NCBI RefSeq assembly: GCF_000518865.1
Contig: NZ_JAEK01000020.1
Span: forward strand, 1-64,000
Direction: 5' to 3'
DNA from: Bacillus sp. J37
Lineage (GTDB): Bacteria; Bacillota; Bacilli; Bacillales; Bacillaceae
DNA length: 64,000 bases
How positions within the stretch are numbered: position 1 is the first letter of the stretch; each line of letters begins with the position of its first letter. The notes beneath the pieces were generated by a model that was given only the letters and a program-made list of their open reading frames with translations, was not told the DNA's origin and searched no databases. The position numbers and the translations under genes were made by a program. Below, one piece after another: positions 53,503 through 62,801 of the stretch.

Positions 53503-55620
53503 ATGAACCGTAGAAATTTCTTAGTGAATTTTTTACTTTGGATATTATCTTTTGTTTTAGGATATAGGATAGGTCATTTTGAAAATGAGGAATCAAAAAT
53601 AATTATTGAAGATAAAGATGGCAAAATATCAAACGTTTTGGATGAAAAGACGAAACAAATTGATGTGAATTTAGAGAACCTAAAAAGTAGAGGCCTAAAT
53701 ATTAAATACCCCCCTAAACCATTAATAGGTGCAAAAGTTGATGGAGAAACAGATGATACAGAAGCCATTCGTAAGATTATTGAATACGCTGAAGAGAATA
53801 ACATAGGCCGTATAGTTTTGCCTGGAGTTTCTGTAATAACTGGGGAGATAGAAGTAAAAAAGTCTATCTTAATTGAAGGAATAGGTGCAGGTTCAGGATA
53901 TTCTACTGAAGCATTAACAGATTATAGACAAGTAAGTGGATTTCTTGTAAAAGGTAAGGGGAAAAAGAGAATTAGGACAAGAGTTAATTATCGGGCTTCT
54001 GTATTAGATTCACAGGATAATCCTTTATCAGTTGCATTAAATATACAGGCTGAAAATGTGGAATTAAGAAATTTTTCTTTATTCTTAGATTTTAATAGAA
54101 AAAATAATTCCCCTACAAATTATGGTGTAGATTGGGATATTGGTTTATTTATTGGATGTAGGGTACATACAAAAATTAGTAATGTTCATATACTCGGATA
54201 TTGGAGAGAAGCTTCCATCTATCTTGATGTAACAAGGGGATCTAACTTACCTGAATTTATAGATTTAAAAGGAAAGCACTATGAGAGAGGAACAGTTACA
54301 AATGGTGCAGATGGTTTAACTTTAGAATCAGTATATACACAAGGTGGAAAATGGGGTCTTAAAATACAAGGTGCTAAGCCTAAAAAAGGAAAAAATACAT
54401 ATACAACAAAGTATTATGATGAAATCTCAGGTAAAACAGTTACTGATAGCAGGGGGTATTTTGGATCCTCTGATATAACTGCACTTGCATGTTCCTTCTA
54501 TGGGACAAATCATCATTCAAGATTTAGAAGAGATGATAGCACTGGAGACTATCTAACTGATAAAAGTGGTGGTGCTGTGAGTATTGATGGTTTGGCTGGT
54601 AATTCTTCAGGTGCTTTACAAGGAATGAGATTTATCTCTTGTCGTTTTTCAACGTGGGAACCATTTAGAATCAAATTAGATCGAGTAAATAGACCTGTAT
54701 TTGTAGGTTGTCATAGTGAAGGTGGGAGTCATGCGTTAACTAGAAATGGAAGTAAATTATTGTATGATGACTCTGATTATTATGGTCCCATTAGCACAAC
54801 AGAAAATACTCAAAACCTTGTTTTAATAGCGTTCAACTCCAGGTTACGTCCAAAATTCATAGGTGCAAAGGATTATACAAATATTTCACCTGCTAATACT
54901 GATCAAAGTAATTTTGATAAAGGGATTATAGCTGGTGGTGACTCACTTATTAAAGGAGAATTAACTGTAAATGGTGCATTAACAAGAACTAAAGGTGAAA
55001 TGGATATTATTGGTGCAGAAGCAGTGAGATTAAGGCATGGAAATGAAACCATAGGTCTTCTAAATAAAGAGTATGCAACATTTTTTCCTACAATATCAAT
55101 TCGACCTAGTGCTGATAATGTAACTTCATTAGGTATTGCTTCTAATCGCTTTTCACAAGTTTATGCAGGCACTGGGTCTGTTAATACTTCTGATAGAAAT
55201 GTAAAAACAAGTATTAGAAAAATACCTGACGAGGTCCTTAATGCATGGTCAGAAGTGAACTATTCGCAATATAAATTTATTGATGCTGTTGAGCAAAAGG
55301 GTCCTAAAGCTAGACTGCATATTGGAATAATTGCTCAAGAAATAGAAGAAGCATTTAAGCGTCATGGTCTTAATGCATTTGATTACGGAATCTTAGGATA
55401 CGATGAATGGGAAAACAGTTATGAGGAAATAGAAGAAGAGGTAGAAGTAATAATAAATGAGAAAACTGGTGAAACCAAAAAGAAACTTATAAAAACAGGC
55501 GAAAAAAAAGTAGTCATACCATCTGGAAGTAGATATAGTATACGACCAGATGAGTGCTTAATGTTGGAATCAGCTTTAATGCGTAGAGAACTAGAAGAAT
55601 TAAAAAATAAACTTCAGTAG
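53503..55620 (+). CDS. Tail-spike-like beta-helix protein with C-terminal S74 intramolecular chaperone
   Basis: A 705-residue protein. The N-terminus (MNRRNFLVNFLLWILSFVLG) is a membrane anchor or signal with a Tat-like RRNFL. Residues about 70-110 ('IGAKVDGETDDTEAIRKII') open a pectate-lyase/GH28-type right-handed beta-helix that runs to about 480. The C-terminal ~140 residues ('NTSDRNVKTSIRKIP', 'HIGIIAQEIEEAF') are a peptidase-S74 chaperone, which folds phage tail spikes as trimers and then cuts itself off before the Asp of SDRN. It sits inside a capsule locus without other phage genes, so it may be a polysaccharide lyase or surface trimer belonging to the locus. GAGAGGAG precedes the ATG. 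Confidence 0.8.
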   Translation: MNRRNFLVNFLLWILSFVLGYRIGHFENEESKIIIEDKDGKISNVLDEKTKQIDVNLENLKSRGLNIKYPPKPLIGAKVDGETDDTEAIRKIIEYAEENNIGRIVLPGVSVITGEIEVKKSILIEGIGAGSGYSTEALTDYRQVSGFLVKGKGKKRIRTRVNYRASVLDSQDNPLSVALNIQAENVELRNFSLFLDFNRKNNSPTNYGVDWDIGLFIGCRVHTKISNVHILGYWREASIYLDVTRGSNLPEFIDLKGKHYERGTVTNGADGLTLESVYTQGGKWGLKIQGAKPKKGKNTYTTKYYDEISGKTVTDSRGYFGSSDITALACSFYGTNHHSRFRRDDSTGDYLTDKSGGAVSIDGLAGNSSGALQGMRFISCRFSTWEPFRIKLDRVNRPVFVGCHSEGGSHALTRNGSKLLYDDSDYYGPISTTENTQNLVLIAFNSRLRPKFIGAKDYTNISPANTDQSNFDKGIIAGGDSLIKGELTVNGALTRTKGEMDIIGAEAVRLRHGNETIGLLNKEYATFFPTISIRPSADNVTSLGIASNRFSQVYAGTGSVNTSDRNVKTSIRKIPDEVLNAWSEVNYSQYKFIDAVEQKGPKARLHIGIIAQEIEEAFKRHGLNAFDYGILGYDEWENSYEEIEEEVEVIINEKTGETKKKLIKTGEKKVVIPSGSRYSIRPDECLMLESALMRRELEELKNKLQ

Positions 55621-55681
55621 ACATTTTAACTTTGGTAAATAAATCTTTAATTAATATTCATGTATCAGAAGATATAAAGGA

Positions 55682-55718
55682 GAAAACCCTAATCTACAAA
55701 AGGTTAGGGTTTTCATAC
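55682..55718 (+). terminator. Terminator of the tail-spike-like gene
   Basis: A perfect 11-bp stem (55682-55692 with 55704-55714) whose 3' arm ends in GGGTTTTC. Confidence 0.75.
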
Positions 55719-55902
55719 TTTTAGAAATGATAATTACTTTTCTTAGAATTAGTACATAATAAAGAGCGTAATAATACAAGTGAATCCTATTAATTTTAAA
55801 GGGCAAACTATTTATATTTAAAAAATCTTAAAAAGATAATGTTTTTTCTTCAAGGTTATATAAGAATTCTCAAAATTCTATAACATAATTAGGAGGTATA
55901 TA

Positions 55903-56730
55903 ATGACCGATAAAGTAGTTTTAAATGACAAAATCACATTCGGCAACAACTCCCCCTTCGTCCTCTTCGCCGGCCCATGTGCAATGGAAAGTGAAAAGGT
56001 TTTAAAACAAACAGTCGAAGGCATCAAAGAAATTACAACAAAACTAAATATCCCATTTATTTTTAAGAATTCATACGACAAAGCAAATCGTTCTTCGATC
56101 CATTCATTTCGTGGACCTGGTTTATATGAGGGGCTTCAGATTTTATCTGGAATTAAGGAAGAGTTTGATGTTCCGGTAACATCTGATATACATGAGCCGA
56201 ATCATGCTGAAAAGGCTGGAGAGGTGTTAGATGTTATACAGATTCCGGCATTTCTTTGTAGACAAACGGACTTATTAGTTGGAGCTGCTAAGACAGGGAA
56301 GATAGTGAATGTAAAAAAAGGGCAGTTTCTAGCTCCGTGGGATATGAAAAATGTAGTAAATAAATTAAGAGAATCTGGTTGTGAAAAAATCTTATTAACA
56401 GAGCGTGGATCAACGTTTGGATATAACAATTTAGTTGTCGATATGCGTTCCTTGATCATTATGCGTGAACTTGGAGTCCCTGTCGTATTCGACGCAACAC
56501 ATAGTGTTCAAATCCCGGGAGGAGAAGGAACATCTACCGGAGGGAAGCGTGAATACGTACCTTATTTATCAAGAGCAGCAGCTGCAATTGGTATTGATTC
56601 AATATTTATGGAGGTGCATCCAAATCCGGATGAAGCGTTATCAGATGGTCCTAATATGATCAAGCTTGATGATTTAGAGGAGGTATTAAAGCCGATTCAG
56701 GAAATTGATCAAATGATAAAGGGTTTATAG
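55903..56730 (+). CDS. kdsA: Kdo-8-phosphate synthase, copy 2
   Basis: A 275-residue paralogue of the gene at 44042 with all motifs kept: '[10 protein letters not shown]' (metal-ligand Cys), 'YDKANRSS', '[12 protein letters not shown]', '[15 protein letters not shown]' and 'MEVHPNPD'. It starts a kdsA-kdsD-kdsC cassette that has no kdsB. AGGAGG precedes the ATG. The first ~80 coding bases (about 55930-56000) are unusually C-rich, unlike the rest of the gene. Confidence 0.93.
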   Translation: MTDKVVLNDKITFGNNSPFVLFAGPCAMESEKVLKQTVEGIKEITTKLNIPFIFKNSYDKANRSSIHSFRGPGLYEGLQILSGIKEEFDVPVTSDIHEPNHAEKAGEVLDVIQIPAFLCRQTDLLVGAAKTGKIVNVKKGQFLAPWDMKNVVNKLRESGCEKILLTERGSTFGYNNLVVDMRSLIIMRELGVPVVFDATHSVQIPGGEGTSTGGKREYVPYLSRAAAAIGIDSIFMEVHPNPDEALSDGPNMIKLDDLEEVLKPIQEIDQMIKGL

Positions 56731-56755
56731 CTTAACCACAAAGGAGGGATGGGGC

Positions 56756-57799
56756 GTGTTAGAAACAAAACAAAAAAGAAAAATAAATGTACCTAAACAA
56801 AGTACTACCAATAAACCAATTGAACAAAAGAAGGAAAATCGAGACTTTTTGCCAATTGTAAAAAAAGTTTTAGAGATAGAAGGAAAGGCAGTATTAAGCC
56901 AGCGAGACCTAATGAATGGGTCAGTGAATGATGCGATAAATATGATCTTGGAATGTAAGGGTAGAGTGGTGATTACTGGAATTGGTAAGTCAGGCATTAT
57001 TGCGCGTAAAATGTGTGCGACGTTTTCAAGTACGGGAACTCCTTCTTTATTTTTACATCCGGCAGAGGGTGTACATGGAGATTTAGGTATGGTTCAAAAA
57101 GAGGATGTAGTGATTGCGATATCCAATAGTGGTGAATCAGCTGAAATTCTTCATTTATTTCCTTCTTTAACTCAAATTGGTGTTAAGATGATCGGCATAG
57201 TTAAAAATCCGGATTCTTCTCTAGGAAGAAGATCAGATGTTGTGATCAACATTGGGTATGTAGAAGAGGCCTGTTCACTTGGATTAGCCCCAACAACAAG
57301 TACGACGGTTACTCTTGCATTGGGTGATGCGATAGCAGTAGCCTTGGTAGAAGCTAGAGGGTTTGAACCAAATGACTTTGCTCTCTATCATCCAAGTGGC
57401 ACATTAGGGAAAAAGCTATTGTTAACTGTTGGTGAATTGATTGGAAGAAGAGATCGTAATCCTACTGTTCCAATTGGAGACACAGTGAAAGAGGCTTTAT
57501 TTGTTATGACAAAGCATGGAGTAGGGGCTATTTCTGTTGTTGATGAGAAAAATAAACTGGTTGGAATTTTGTCTGATGGAGATATTCGCAGAGCGTTTAC
57601 AAAATCAGATGATGTTCTTCATTCTAAAGTAGAAGATTTATGTAACCGTAATCCAGTTATTATAAAATATGATAATTTAGCTAGTGATGTTTTAAACCTA
57701 ATGAAAGAAAGAAAAGTGAGTGTTATACCTGTTTTAGATGATCTAAATCATCCAATTTCTATGCTTCATATTCAGAGTCTTATTGAATTAGGTCTATAA
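56756..57799 (+). CDS. kdsD: Arabinose-5-phosphate isomerase, copy 2
   Basis: A 347-residue SIS plus two-CBS protein, paralogous to the gene at 44898 ('GIGKSGIIARKMCATFSSTG', 'HGDLGMVQKED', 'ISNSGESAEI', 'APTTSTTVTLALGDAIAVAL'). The start is GTG at 56756 behind AAGGAGGG, which gives a basic N-terminal extension of about 20 residues that copy 1 lacks. It lies 25 nt after kdsA and 10 nt before kdsC. Confidence 0.92.
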   Translation: MLETKQKRKINVPKQSTTNKPIEQKKENRDFLPIVKKVLEIEGKAVLSQRDLMNGSVNDAINMILECKGRVVITGIGKSGIIARKMCATFSSTGTPSLFLHPAEGVHGDLGMVQKEDVVIAISNSGESAEILHLFPSLTQIGVKMIGIVKNPDSSLGRRSDVVINIGYVEEACSLGLAPTTSTTVTLALGDAIAVALVEARGFEPNDFALYHPSGTLGKKLLLTVGELIGRRDRNPTVPIGDTVKEALFVMTKHGVGAISVVDEKNKLVGILSDGDIRRAFTKSDDVLHSKVEDLCNRNPVIIKYDNLASDVLNLMKERKVSVIPVLDDLNHPISMLHIQSLIELGL

Positions 57800-57809
57800 G
57801 GAAGAGATT

Positions 57810-58334
57810 ATGCAAAAAATTAAATTACTTGTATTAGACGTTGATGGAGTATTAACAGATGGAAGAATCCATATCGGAAGTGATGGAGAAGAATACAAAT
57901 CATTTCATACACAGGATGGAATGGGAATCAGTCTTGCCCGGTATATTGGGATAAAAACAGCCATTATTACAGGTAGAAAATCAAACGCTGTCACTAAAAG
58001 AGCAGAAGAGTTAAATATAGACTTTGTTTATCAGGGGATATCGGAAAAATTCAAGGTCTTGGAAGAAATAAGAATGAAGCTCGGGATTTCACTTGAAGAA
58101 ATTTGTTATGCAGGTGACGATATTAATGATTTACCTATCTTGCGAGTTGTAGGTTTTCCTTGTGCACCAAGTAACGCTGTTCCTCTTGTGAAGAAAGCTT
58201 CAAAATATGTTGCTGAATCGCATGGGGGGAAGGGAGCAGTTAGAGAGATTATAGAAAAAATTCTTCGATCATATGGAAGTTATGATACATTAATTGACGA
58301 TTATATAGCAGGGAAAGTTTTGGGAAATCAATAA
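57810..58334 (+). CDS. kdsC: Kdo-8-phosphate phosphatase, copy 2
   Basis: A 174-residue HAD phosphatase paralogous to the gene at 45894 (LDVDGVLTDG, TGRKS, GDDINDLPIL all present). It ends the second cassette. Unlike copy 1 it is not followed by a HIT gene. Confidence 0.92.
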   Translation: MQKIKLLVLDVDGVLTDGRIHIGSDGEEYKSFHTQDGMGISLARYIGIKTAIITGRKSNAVTKRAEELNIDFVYQGISEKFKVLEEIRMKLGISLEEICYAGDDINDLPILRVVGFPCAPSNAVPLVKKASKYVAESHGGKGAVREIIEKILRSYGSYDTLIDDYIAGKVLGNQ

Positions 58335-58344
58335 TAAAAGGGAT

Positions 58345-58370
58345 GAGGGCTACGTTGGTCCTCTTTTTCT
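58345..58370 (+). terminator. Weak terminator of the second Kdo cassette
   Basis: GAGG..C (58345-58350) pairs with G..CCTC (58358-58363), followed by TTTTTCTTTT. The rest of the ~310-bp gap to the next gene (to 58644) shows no gene. Confidence 0.5.
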
Positions 58371-58644
58371 TTTGTCCAAAATAAATATTAATGCAAACTT
58401 AACAATATCTTTACTGTGAGAAAGAAAAGATACATTAAAATGTAAGATAGAAATAATATGTACTTTCGAATAAGGTTAGAACATATTTATTTAAAAAGGC
58501 TAAGATTGATTTTTTGGTCAAAGAATCGAAGTAGTTTTTATATTCTATAAAATCATATCTGTATTAGAAATTAAAAAAACGAGATTAGAGAGTGTGTGCA
58601 GTTAGTGCTTTAGCAGAGTATTTTAGAGTTTAGGGGGAATTAAT

Positions 58645-59979
58645 TTGAAAATCACTGTCGTAGGAACTGGGTATGTAGGTTTAGTTACAGGCGTTTCCTT
58701 AGCTGAAATAGGACATCATGTCACATGTTTTGATATTAGTGATGAAAAAATCGTTCAACTTAATAAAGGGATTTCCCCTATTTATGAGCCGGGTTTAGAT
58801 GAAATGCTTCAAAGGAATCAAGAAATTAATAGATTGTTTTTTACTTCAAACCCTGTTAGAGCTTATGAGAATCCTGAGATTGTCATCATCGCAGTGGGTA
58901 CTCCAGAAAATGAAAATGGTTCTGCCAATTTATCTTACATTCAAATGGTTTCAAAAGATATTGCCACGTACATAAAACAAGATGAGATTATCATTGTAAC
59001 CAAGAGTACTGTACCGGTTGGGACAAATAAAAAAGTGAAGAATTGGATACAAGAGTCTTTACAACATCAGATTTCCTTTAGTGTTGCATCTAACCCTGAA
59101 TTTCTAAGAGAAGGTTCTGCTATTTATGATACGTTTAATGGTGATCGAATTATAATTGGGAGTGAGGACAAACATGTTGCCTCAATTCTCGAAGATATGT
59201 ATTCGCCGTTATGTCTTCCAATAATACACACTGATATTGAAAGTGCAGAAATGATTAAGTACGCTTCTAATGCATTTTTAGCAACGAAGATAAGTTTTAT
59301 CAATGAAATAGCTAACATCTGTGAAAAGGTTGGAGCAAATATAGAGGAAGTTGCAAAAGGAATTGGAAGAGATAGAAGAATCGGAAGCCAATTTCTACAG
59401 GCAGGTATTGGATATGGAGGGTCATGTTTTCCAAAAGATACGAAAGCTTTAGTTCAAATTGCCGGGGATGTTGAACATAAGTTCGAACTATTGGAATCGG
59501 TAATTAAAGTGAATAATCAACAGCAAATTAAGTTATATAATAAAGCAAAGGAGAATGGGGGTTCTTTCCAGGATAAGAAAATTGCTGTATTAGGTGCTTC
59601 TTTTAAACCTAATACAGATGATGTTAGAGAAGCTTCATCACTTTTCATGATAGATAAACTACTTCAAGATAGAGCAGAAGTACATGTATATGATCCTATT
59701 GCCCTTAGCAAGGTTTCAAATATATTTGGAGATAAGATTACTTATTGTGCTTCATTTAAAGATGCAATAAAAGATGCGTCTATAGCTTTCATCTTAACAG
59801 AGTGGGAGGAAATTAAATCTATTCCATTATCATTATATGTTGAATTAATGATGAATCCTGTTATATATGATGGAAGAAACTGTTATCCTTTAAATGAAGC
59901 ACAGCAGTATCCTTTAACATATATTTCAATTGGTAGAAAACCTATCTATAATACTATTAAGATTTCAGGGGAATTTTAG
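58645..59979 (+). CDS. ugd: UDP-glucose 6-dehydrogenase
   Basis: A 444-residue NAD-dependent enzyme oxidising UDP-glucose to UDP-glucuronate. N-terminal Rossmann 'VVGTGYVGLVTG', 'TKSTVPVGTNKKV', 'SNPEFLREGSAI', the catalytic Cys261 in 'GGSCFPKDTKAL' and C-terminal 'LGASFKPNTDDVREASS' are all present. TTG start at 58645 with TAGGGGG. It supplies glucuronate for the capsule. In B. subtilis such enzymes are controlled by tyrosine phosphorylation, a possible link to the PHP phosphatase at 10246. Confidence 0.93.
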   Translation: MKITVVGTGYVGLVTGVSLAEIGHHVTCFDISDEKIVQLNKGISPIYEPGLDEMLQRNQEINRLFFTSNPVRAYENPEIVIIAVGTPENENGSANLSYIQMVSKDIATYIKQDEIIIVTKSTVPVGTNKKVKNWIQESLQHQISFSVASNPEFLREGSAIYDTFNGDRIIIGSEDKHVASILEDMYSPLCLPIIHTDIESAEMIKYASNAFLATKISFINEIANICEKVGANIEEVAKGIGRDRRIGSQFLQAGIGYGGSCFPKDTKALVQIAGDVEHKFELLESVIKVNNQQQIKLYNKAKENGGSFQDKKIAVLGASFKPNTDDVREASSLFMIDKLLQDRAEVHVYDPIALSKVSNIFGDKITYCASFKDAIKDASIAFILTEWEEIKSIPLSLYVELMMNPVIYDGRNCYPLNEAQQYPLTYISIGRKPIYNTIKISGEF

Positions 59980-60128
59980 AAAAAGATTTATAAGAAGAGG
60001 AACACAGTATATTAGTAAATTAAATGCCGATTATAATAGATGTGGAATATACTGTAATCTGCTGTTGTCGAACTGTTCAATTTCATGTAATATAAATAAT
60101 GATTTTTAACTTTTTTGGAGGTGGGGAT

Positions 60129-61028
60129 TTGAAAGTAAGAAAAGCCATCATTCCTGCTGCAGGACTTGGAACAAGATTTTTACCAGCAACAAAAGCCCAA
60201 CCGAAAGAAATGCTTCCTATTGTAGATAAGCCAACCATTCAATATATAGTGGAGGAAGCAGTAAAATCCGGTATAGAGGATATTATTATTATAAGTGGAC
60301 GTGGCAAAAGGGCGATTGAAGACCATTTTGATAAGTCATATGAATTAGAAGAAACATTAGTGAAAAAAGAGAAGTACGATATGCTTGAAGAAGTACAAAG
60401 TATATCTAATTTGGCTAATATCCATTATATCCGTCAAAAGGAACCAAAGGGACTTGGCCATGCAATAGCATGTGCAAGTCAATTTATCGGAAATGAACCG
60501 TTTGCCGTCTTATTGGGCGACGATATTATGAATGATAATGGAAACACTCCTGCTTTAAAACAGCTGATGGATATCTATGAAAGTTCTCATCTACCTGTGG
60601 TAGGTGTCAAGCAAGTCCCAACTGAAGATGTTTCAAAGTATGGGATTGTAGCTATTAAGAAGGGTAGTCAAGAGCAAAACGTTTTAGAAGTAGAAACACT
60701 AGTTGAAAAGCCAGAGGCAGAAAAAGCCCCTTCAAACCTGGCAATTATGGGTAGATATGTATTAACTCCTGGTATATTTGAATTGTTACGAAATCAGACG
60801 CCTGGCTCTGGTGGAGAAATACAACTAACAGATGCAATTTGTGAGCTTAATAAACATCAACAGGTATTAGCTACTGAATTAGTAGGTGATCGCTATGATG
60901 TTGGAGATAAATTTGGATTTATTAAGGCAACAATTGATTTTGCGCTCCAAAGATATGACTTAAAAGAAGATGTGTTTGCCTATCTACAAGAAGTTATTGA
61001 AAAAAGTAAAGAAATGAAAAAAGTTTAA
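60129..61028 (+). CDS. galU: UTP-glucose-1-phosphate uridylyltransferase
   Basis: A 299-residue GalU/GtaB enzyme making UDP-glucose. '[30 protein letters not shown]' spans the nucleotide and metal site (only part quoted elsewhere as [14 protein letters not shown]), with 'VLLGDDI' and '[19 protein letters not shown]'. The start is TTG at 60129, directly behind GGAGGTGGGG. An upstream in-frame ATG at 60099 is not needed. It feeds the UDP-glucose dehydrogenase 149 bp upstream. Confidence 0.92.
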   Translation: MKVRKAIIPAAGLGTRFLPATKAQPKEMLPIVDKPTIQYIVEEAVKSGIEDIIIISGRGKRAIEDHFDKSYELEETLVKKEKYDMLEEVQSISNLANIHYIRQKEPKGLGHAIACASQFIGNEPFAVLLGDDIMNDNGNTPALKQLMDIYESSHLPVVGVKQVPTEDVSKYGIVAIKKGSQEQNVLEVETLVEKPEAEKAPSNLAIMGRYVLTPGIFELLRNQTPGSGGEIQLTDAICELNKHQQVLATELVGDRYDVGDKFGFIKATIDFALQRYDLKEDVFAYLQEVIEKSKEMKKV

Positions 61029-61030
61029 TG

Positions 61031-61084
61031 AAGAAGACTTATTTTGTTACTCTACTACGAGTAATTGAATGAGTCTTCTTTTCC
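61031..61084 (+). terminator. Terminator of galU
   Basis: Outer stem 61031-61039 with 61072-61080 (9 bp), inner stem TTACTC/GAGTAA (61047-61052 with 61059-61064), then TTTTCC. Confidence 0.7.
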
Positions 61085-61298
61085 TATTTATAAATTATGT
61101 GAATTTCGTAGCCTAAATATATAATGAAACATCTTAGGGTAAACTAATACATAAAAAGATATAGAGCATTAAAGTTTTGTTACAAAATGTCTAAACTTGT
61201 ATGAAAAGCTTGAAAGGTTATTTTAAAATCGTTAATATTAGATATTGGAATCAAAATTGGATTAACGCGTTCTAGAAATATCTTAAGGAGTAAAACGA

Positions 61299-62078
61299 AT
61301 GTTTAAACAGGTTTTTAAAGATATCCATTCACATAAGGACCTCATTCTGCATTTAACGATGACAGACTTTAAAAATAATACAGCAAGAACGTATTTAGGT
61401 TTCTTATGGTGGATCCTTGATCCCATTTTATATATGGGGATTTTCTATTTGCTTGTACAAGTTATTCTTCAAAGAGGTGGACCTGATTACTCAGTTTATT
61501 TGTTTACAGGTTTAATTCCTTTAAAATGGGCAACTGCCTGTATTGTTGATTCTACAAATTCTATCGCATCAAACGCACGAATCATACAGCAAGTATATGT
61601 TCCGAAGGTTGTGTTTATATCAGTAAGACTGCTTGTGAATACTTTTAAATTTTTAATTAGTGCGGTAGTGTTGTTTTTGTTTTTATGGCTATATGGAATT
61701 GATCTTAATCTAAATGCGTTACAATTCATTCCAATAATGATAGTAAATGCACTATTTTTATTTTCTATCATGACATTTTTAGCTCACATCGGTGTTTTTA
61801 TTAGAGATGTGAAAAATGCAATGCAATATATAGCTCGAATATTACTATATTTATCACCTGTTTTATTTTCACTTGATCAGGTGCCGGAAAAATATGTTCC
61901 AATCTTGCTTCTAAACCCTTTATCAACTTTATTGACTTCATATAGAGATGTCTTATTATATGGAAGAAGTCCGGATTGGTCACATCTAATAGTACTATTA
62001 CTCATTTCGTTCGTGTTGTTATTTTTAGGGTTAAGAGTCATCATGAAAAATGAAAAAGAATATGCCAAGGTGATTTAA
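61299..62078 (+). CDS. ABC-2 polysaccharide exporter permease (TagG/KpsM/Wzm type)
   Basis: A 259-residue permease with six membrane segments, the amphipathic 'TMTDFKNNTARTYLGFLWWI' near the N-terminus and 'TGLIPLKWATACIVDSTNSI'. It is a different subtype from the TagG at 40776. Its stop overlaps the ATG of the ATPase by one base. It lies in the capsule locus with UDP-glucuronate genes, so it probably exports the lipid-linked polymer, as KpsM does. AAGGAG precedes the ATG. Confidence 0.9.
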   Translation: MFKQVFKDIHSHKDLILHLTMTDFKNNTARTYLGFLWWILDPILYMGIFYLLVQVILQRGGPDYSVYLFTGLIPLKWATACIVDSTNSIASNARIIQQVYVPKVVFISVRLLVNTFKFLISAVVLFLFLWLYGIDLNLNALQFIPIMIVNALFLFSIMTFLAHIGVFIRDVKNAMQYIARILLYLSPVLFSLDQVPEKYVPILLLNPLSTLLTSYRDVLLYGRSPDWSHLIVLLLISFVLLFLGLRVIMKNEKEYAKVI

Positions 62079-62800
62079 TGAGCGAATCAATTATAGAATT
62101 AAATGATATCTGGATTTCATATCCAGAAGAGACAAAACAACCGTTAAAGAATTTATTTCATAGACATCGTGAACGTTTCTGGGCAATAAAAGGAGTAAAC
62201 TTTGAAGTGAAAAAAGGTGAGGTACTTGGAATTATTGGACGAAATGGTTCCGGAAAAAGTACACTCCTAAAACTTTTAAGTGGTCTAATTTCTCCTGACA
62301 AAGGAGATTTTCTTTTAAATAATAATGAACGACCAGTTTTGCTTTCTTTAGGGGCAGGTTTTCAGCCCGAGCTTTCAGGAATTGAAAATATTTATCTAAA
62401 TGCTCTACTTTTGGGTCATAAGAAGAAGGATGTTGACAAAAGTCTGGATAATATCATTGAATTTTCGGAATTAGGGGATTTTATTTATAAACCAGTTCGT
62501 ACATATTCATCTGGTATGCGTTCTAGACTTGCATTTTCAACCGCGATATCCCTTGATCCAGAAATCCTATTAATCGATGAGGTATTAGGAGTAGGGGATT
62601 CAGCTTTTCAGAAGAAGTGCAGAGAAGCTATTACACAGAAAATTAAAGAGAATAGAACGGTTATCTTAGTGACTCATTCATCTTCACTTGTTAAGAGTAT
62701 TTGTGATCGAGTTGTATGGATTCACCTCGGTGAACAAAAGGCTGTAGGAGATGCGAGTGAAATCGTCCCTCAATATGATGCCTTTATGAAGGGGAACTAA
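62078..62800 (+). CDS. ABC polysaccharide exporter ATPase (TagH/KpsT/Wzt type)
   Basis: A 240-residue ATPase. Walker A is GRNGSGKST, signature 'YSSGMRSRLAFS', Walker B 'ILLIDEVLGVGD' and switch 'LVTHSSSLV'. It is a short form with no membrane helix or outside domain (unlike the TagH at 39120) and no sugar-binding domain, so it resembles KpsT or short TagH. It pairs with the overlapping permease. Confidence 0.9.
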   Translation: MSESIIELNDIWISYPEETKQPLKNLFHRHRERFWAIKGVNFEVKKGEVLGIIGRNGSGKSTLLKLLSGLISPDKGDFLLNNNERPVLLSLGAGFQPELSGIENIYLNALLLGHKKKDVDKSLDNIIEFSELGDFIYKPVRTYSSGMRSRLAFSTAISLDPEILLIDEVLGVGDSAFQKKCREAITQKIKENRTVILVTHSSSLVKSICDRVVWIHLGEQKAVGDASEIVPQYDAFMKGN

Positions 62801-62801
62801 A

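Noticed and set aside
53503-55620. Prophage remnant around the S74 protein
   Set aside because: No capsid, tail, integrase or lysis genes on either side; all neighbours are polysaccharide genes.
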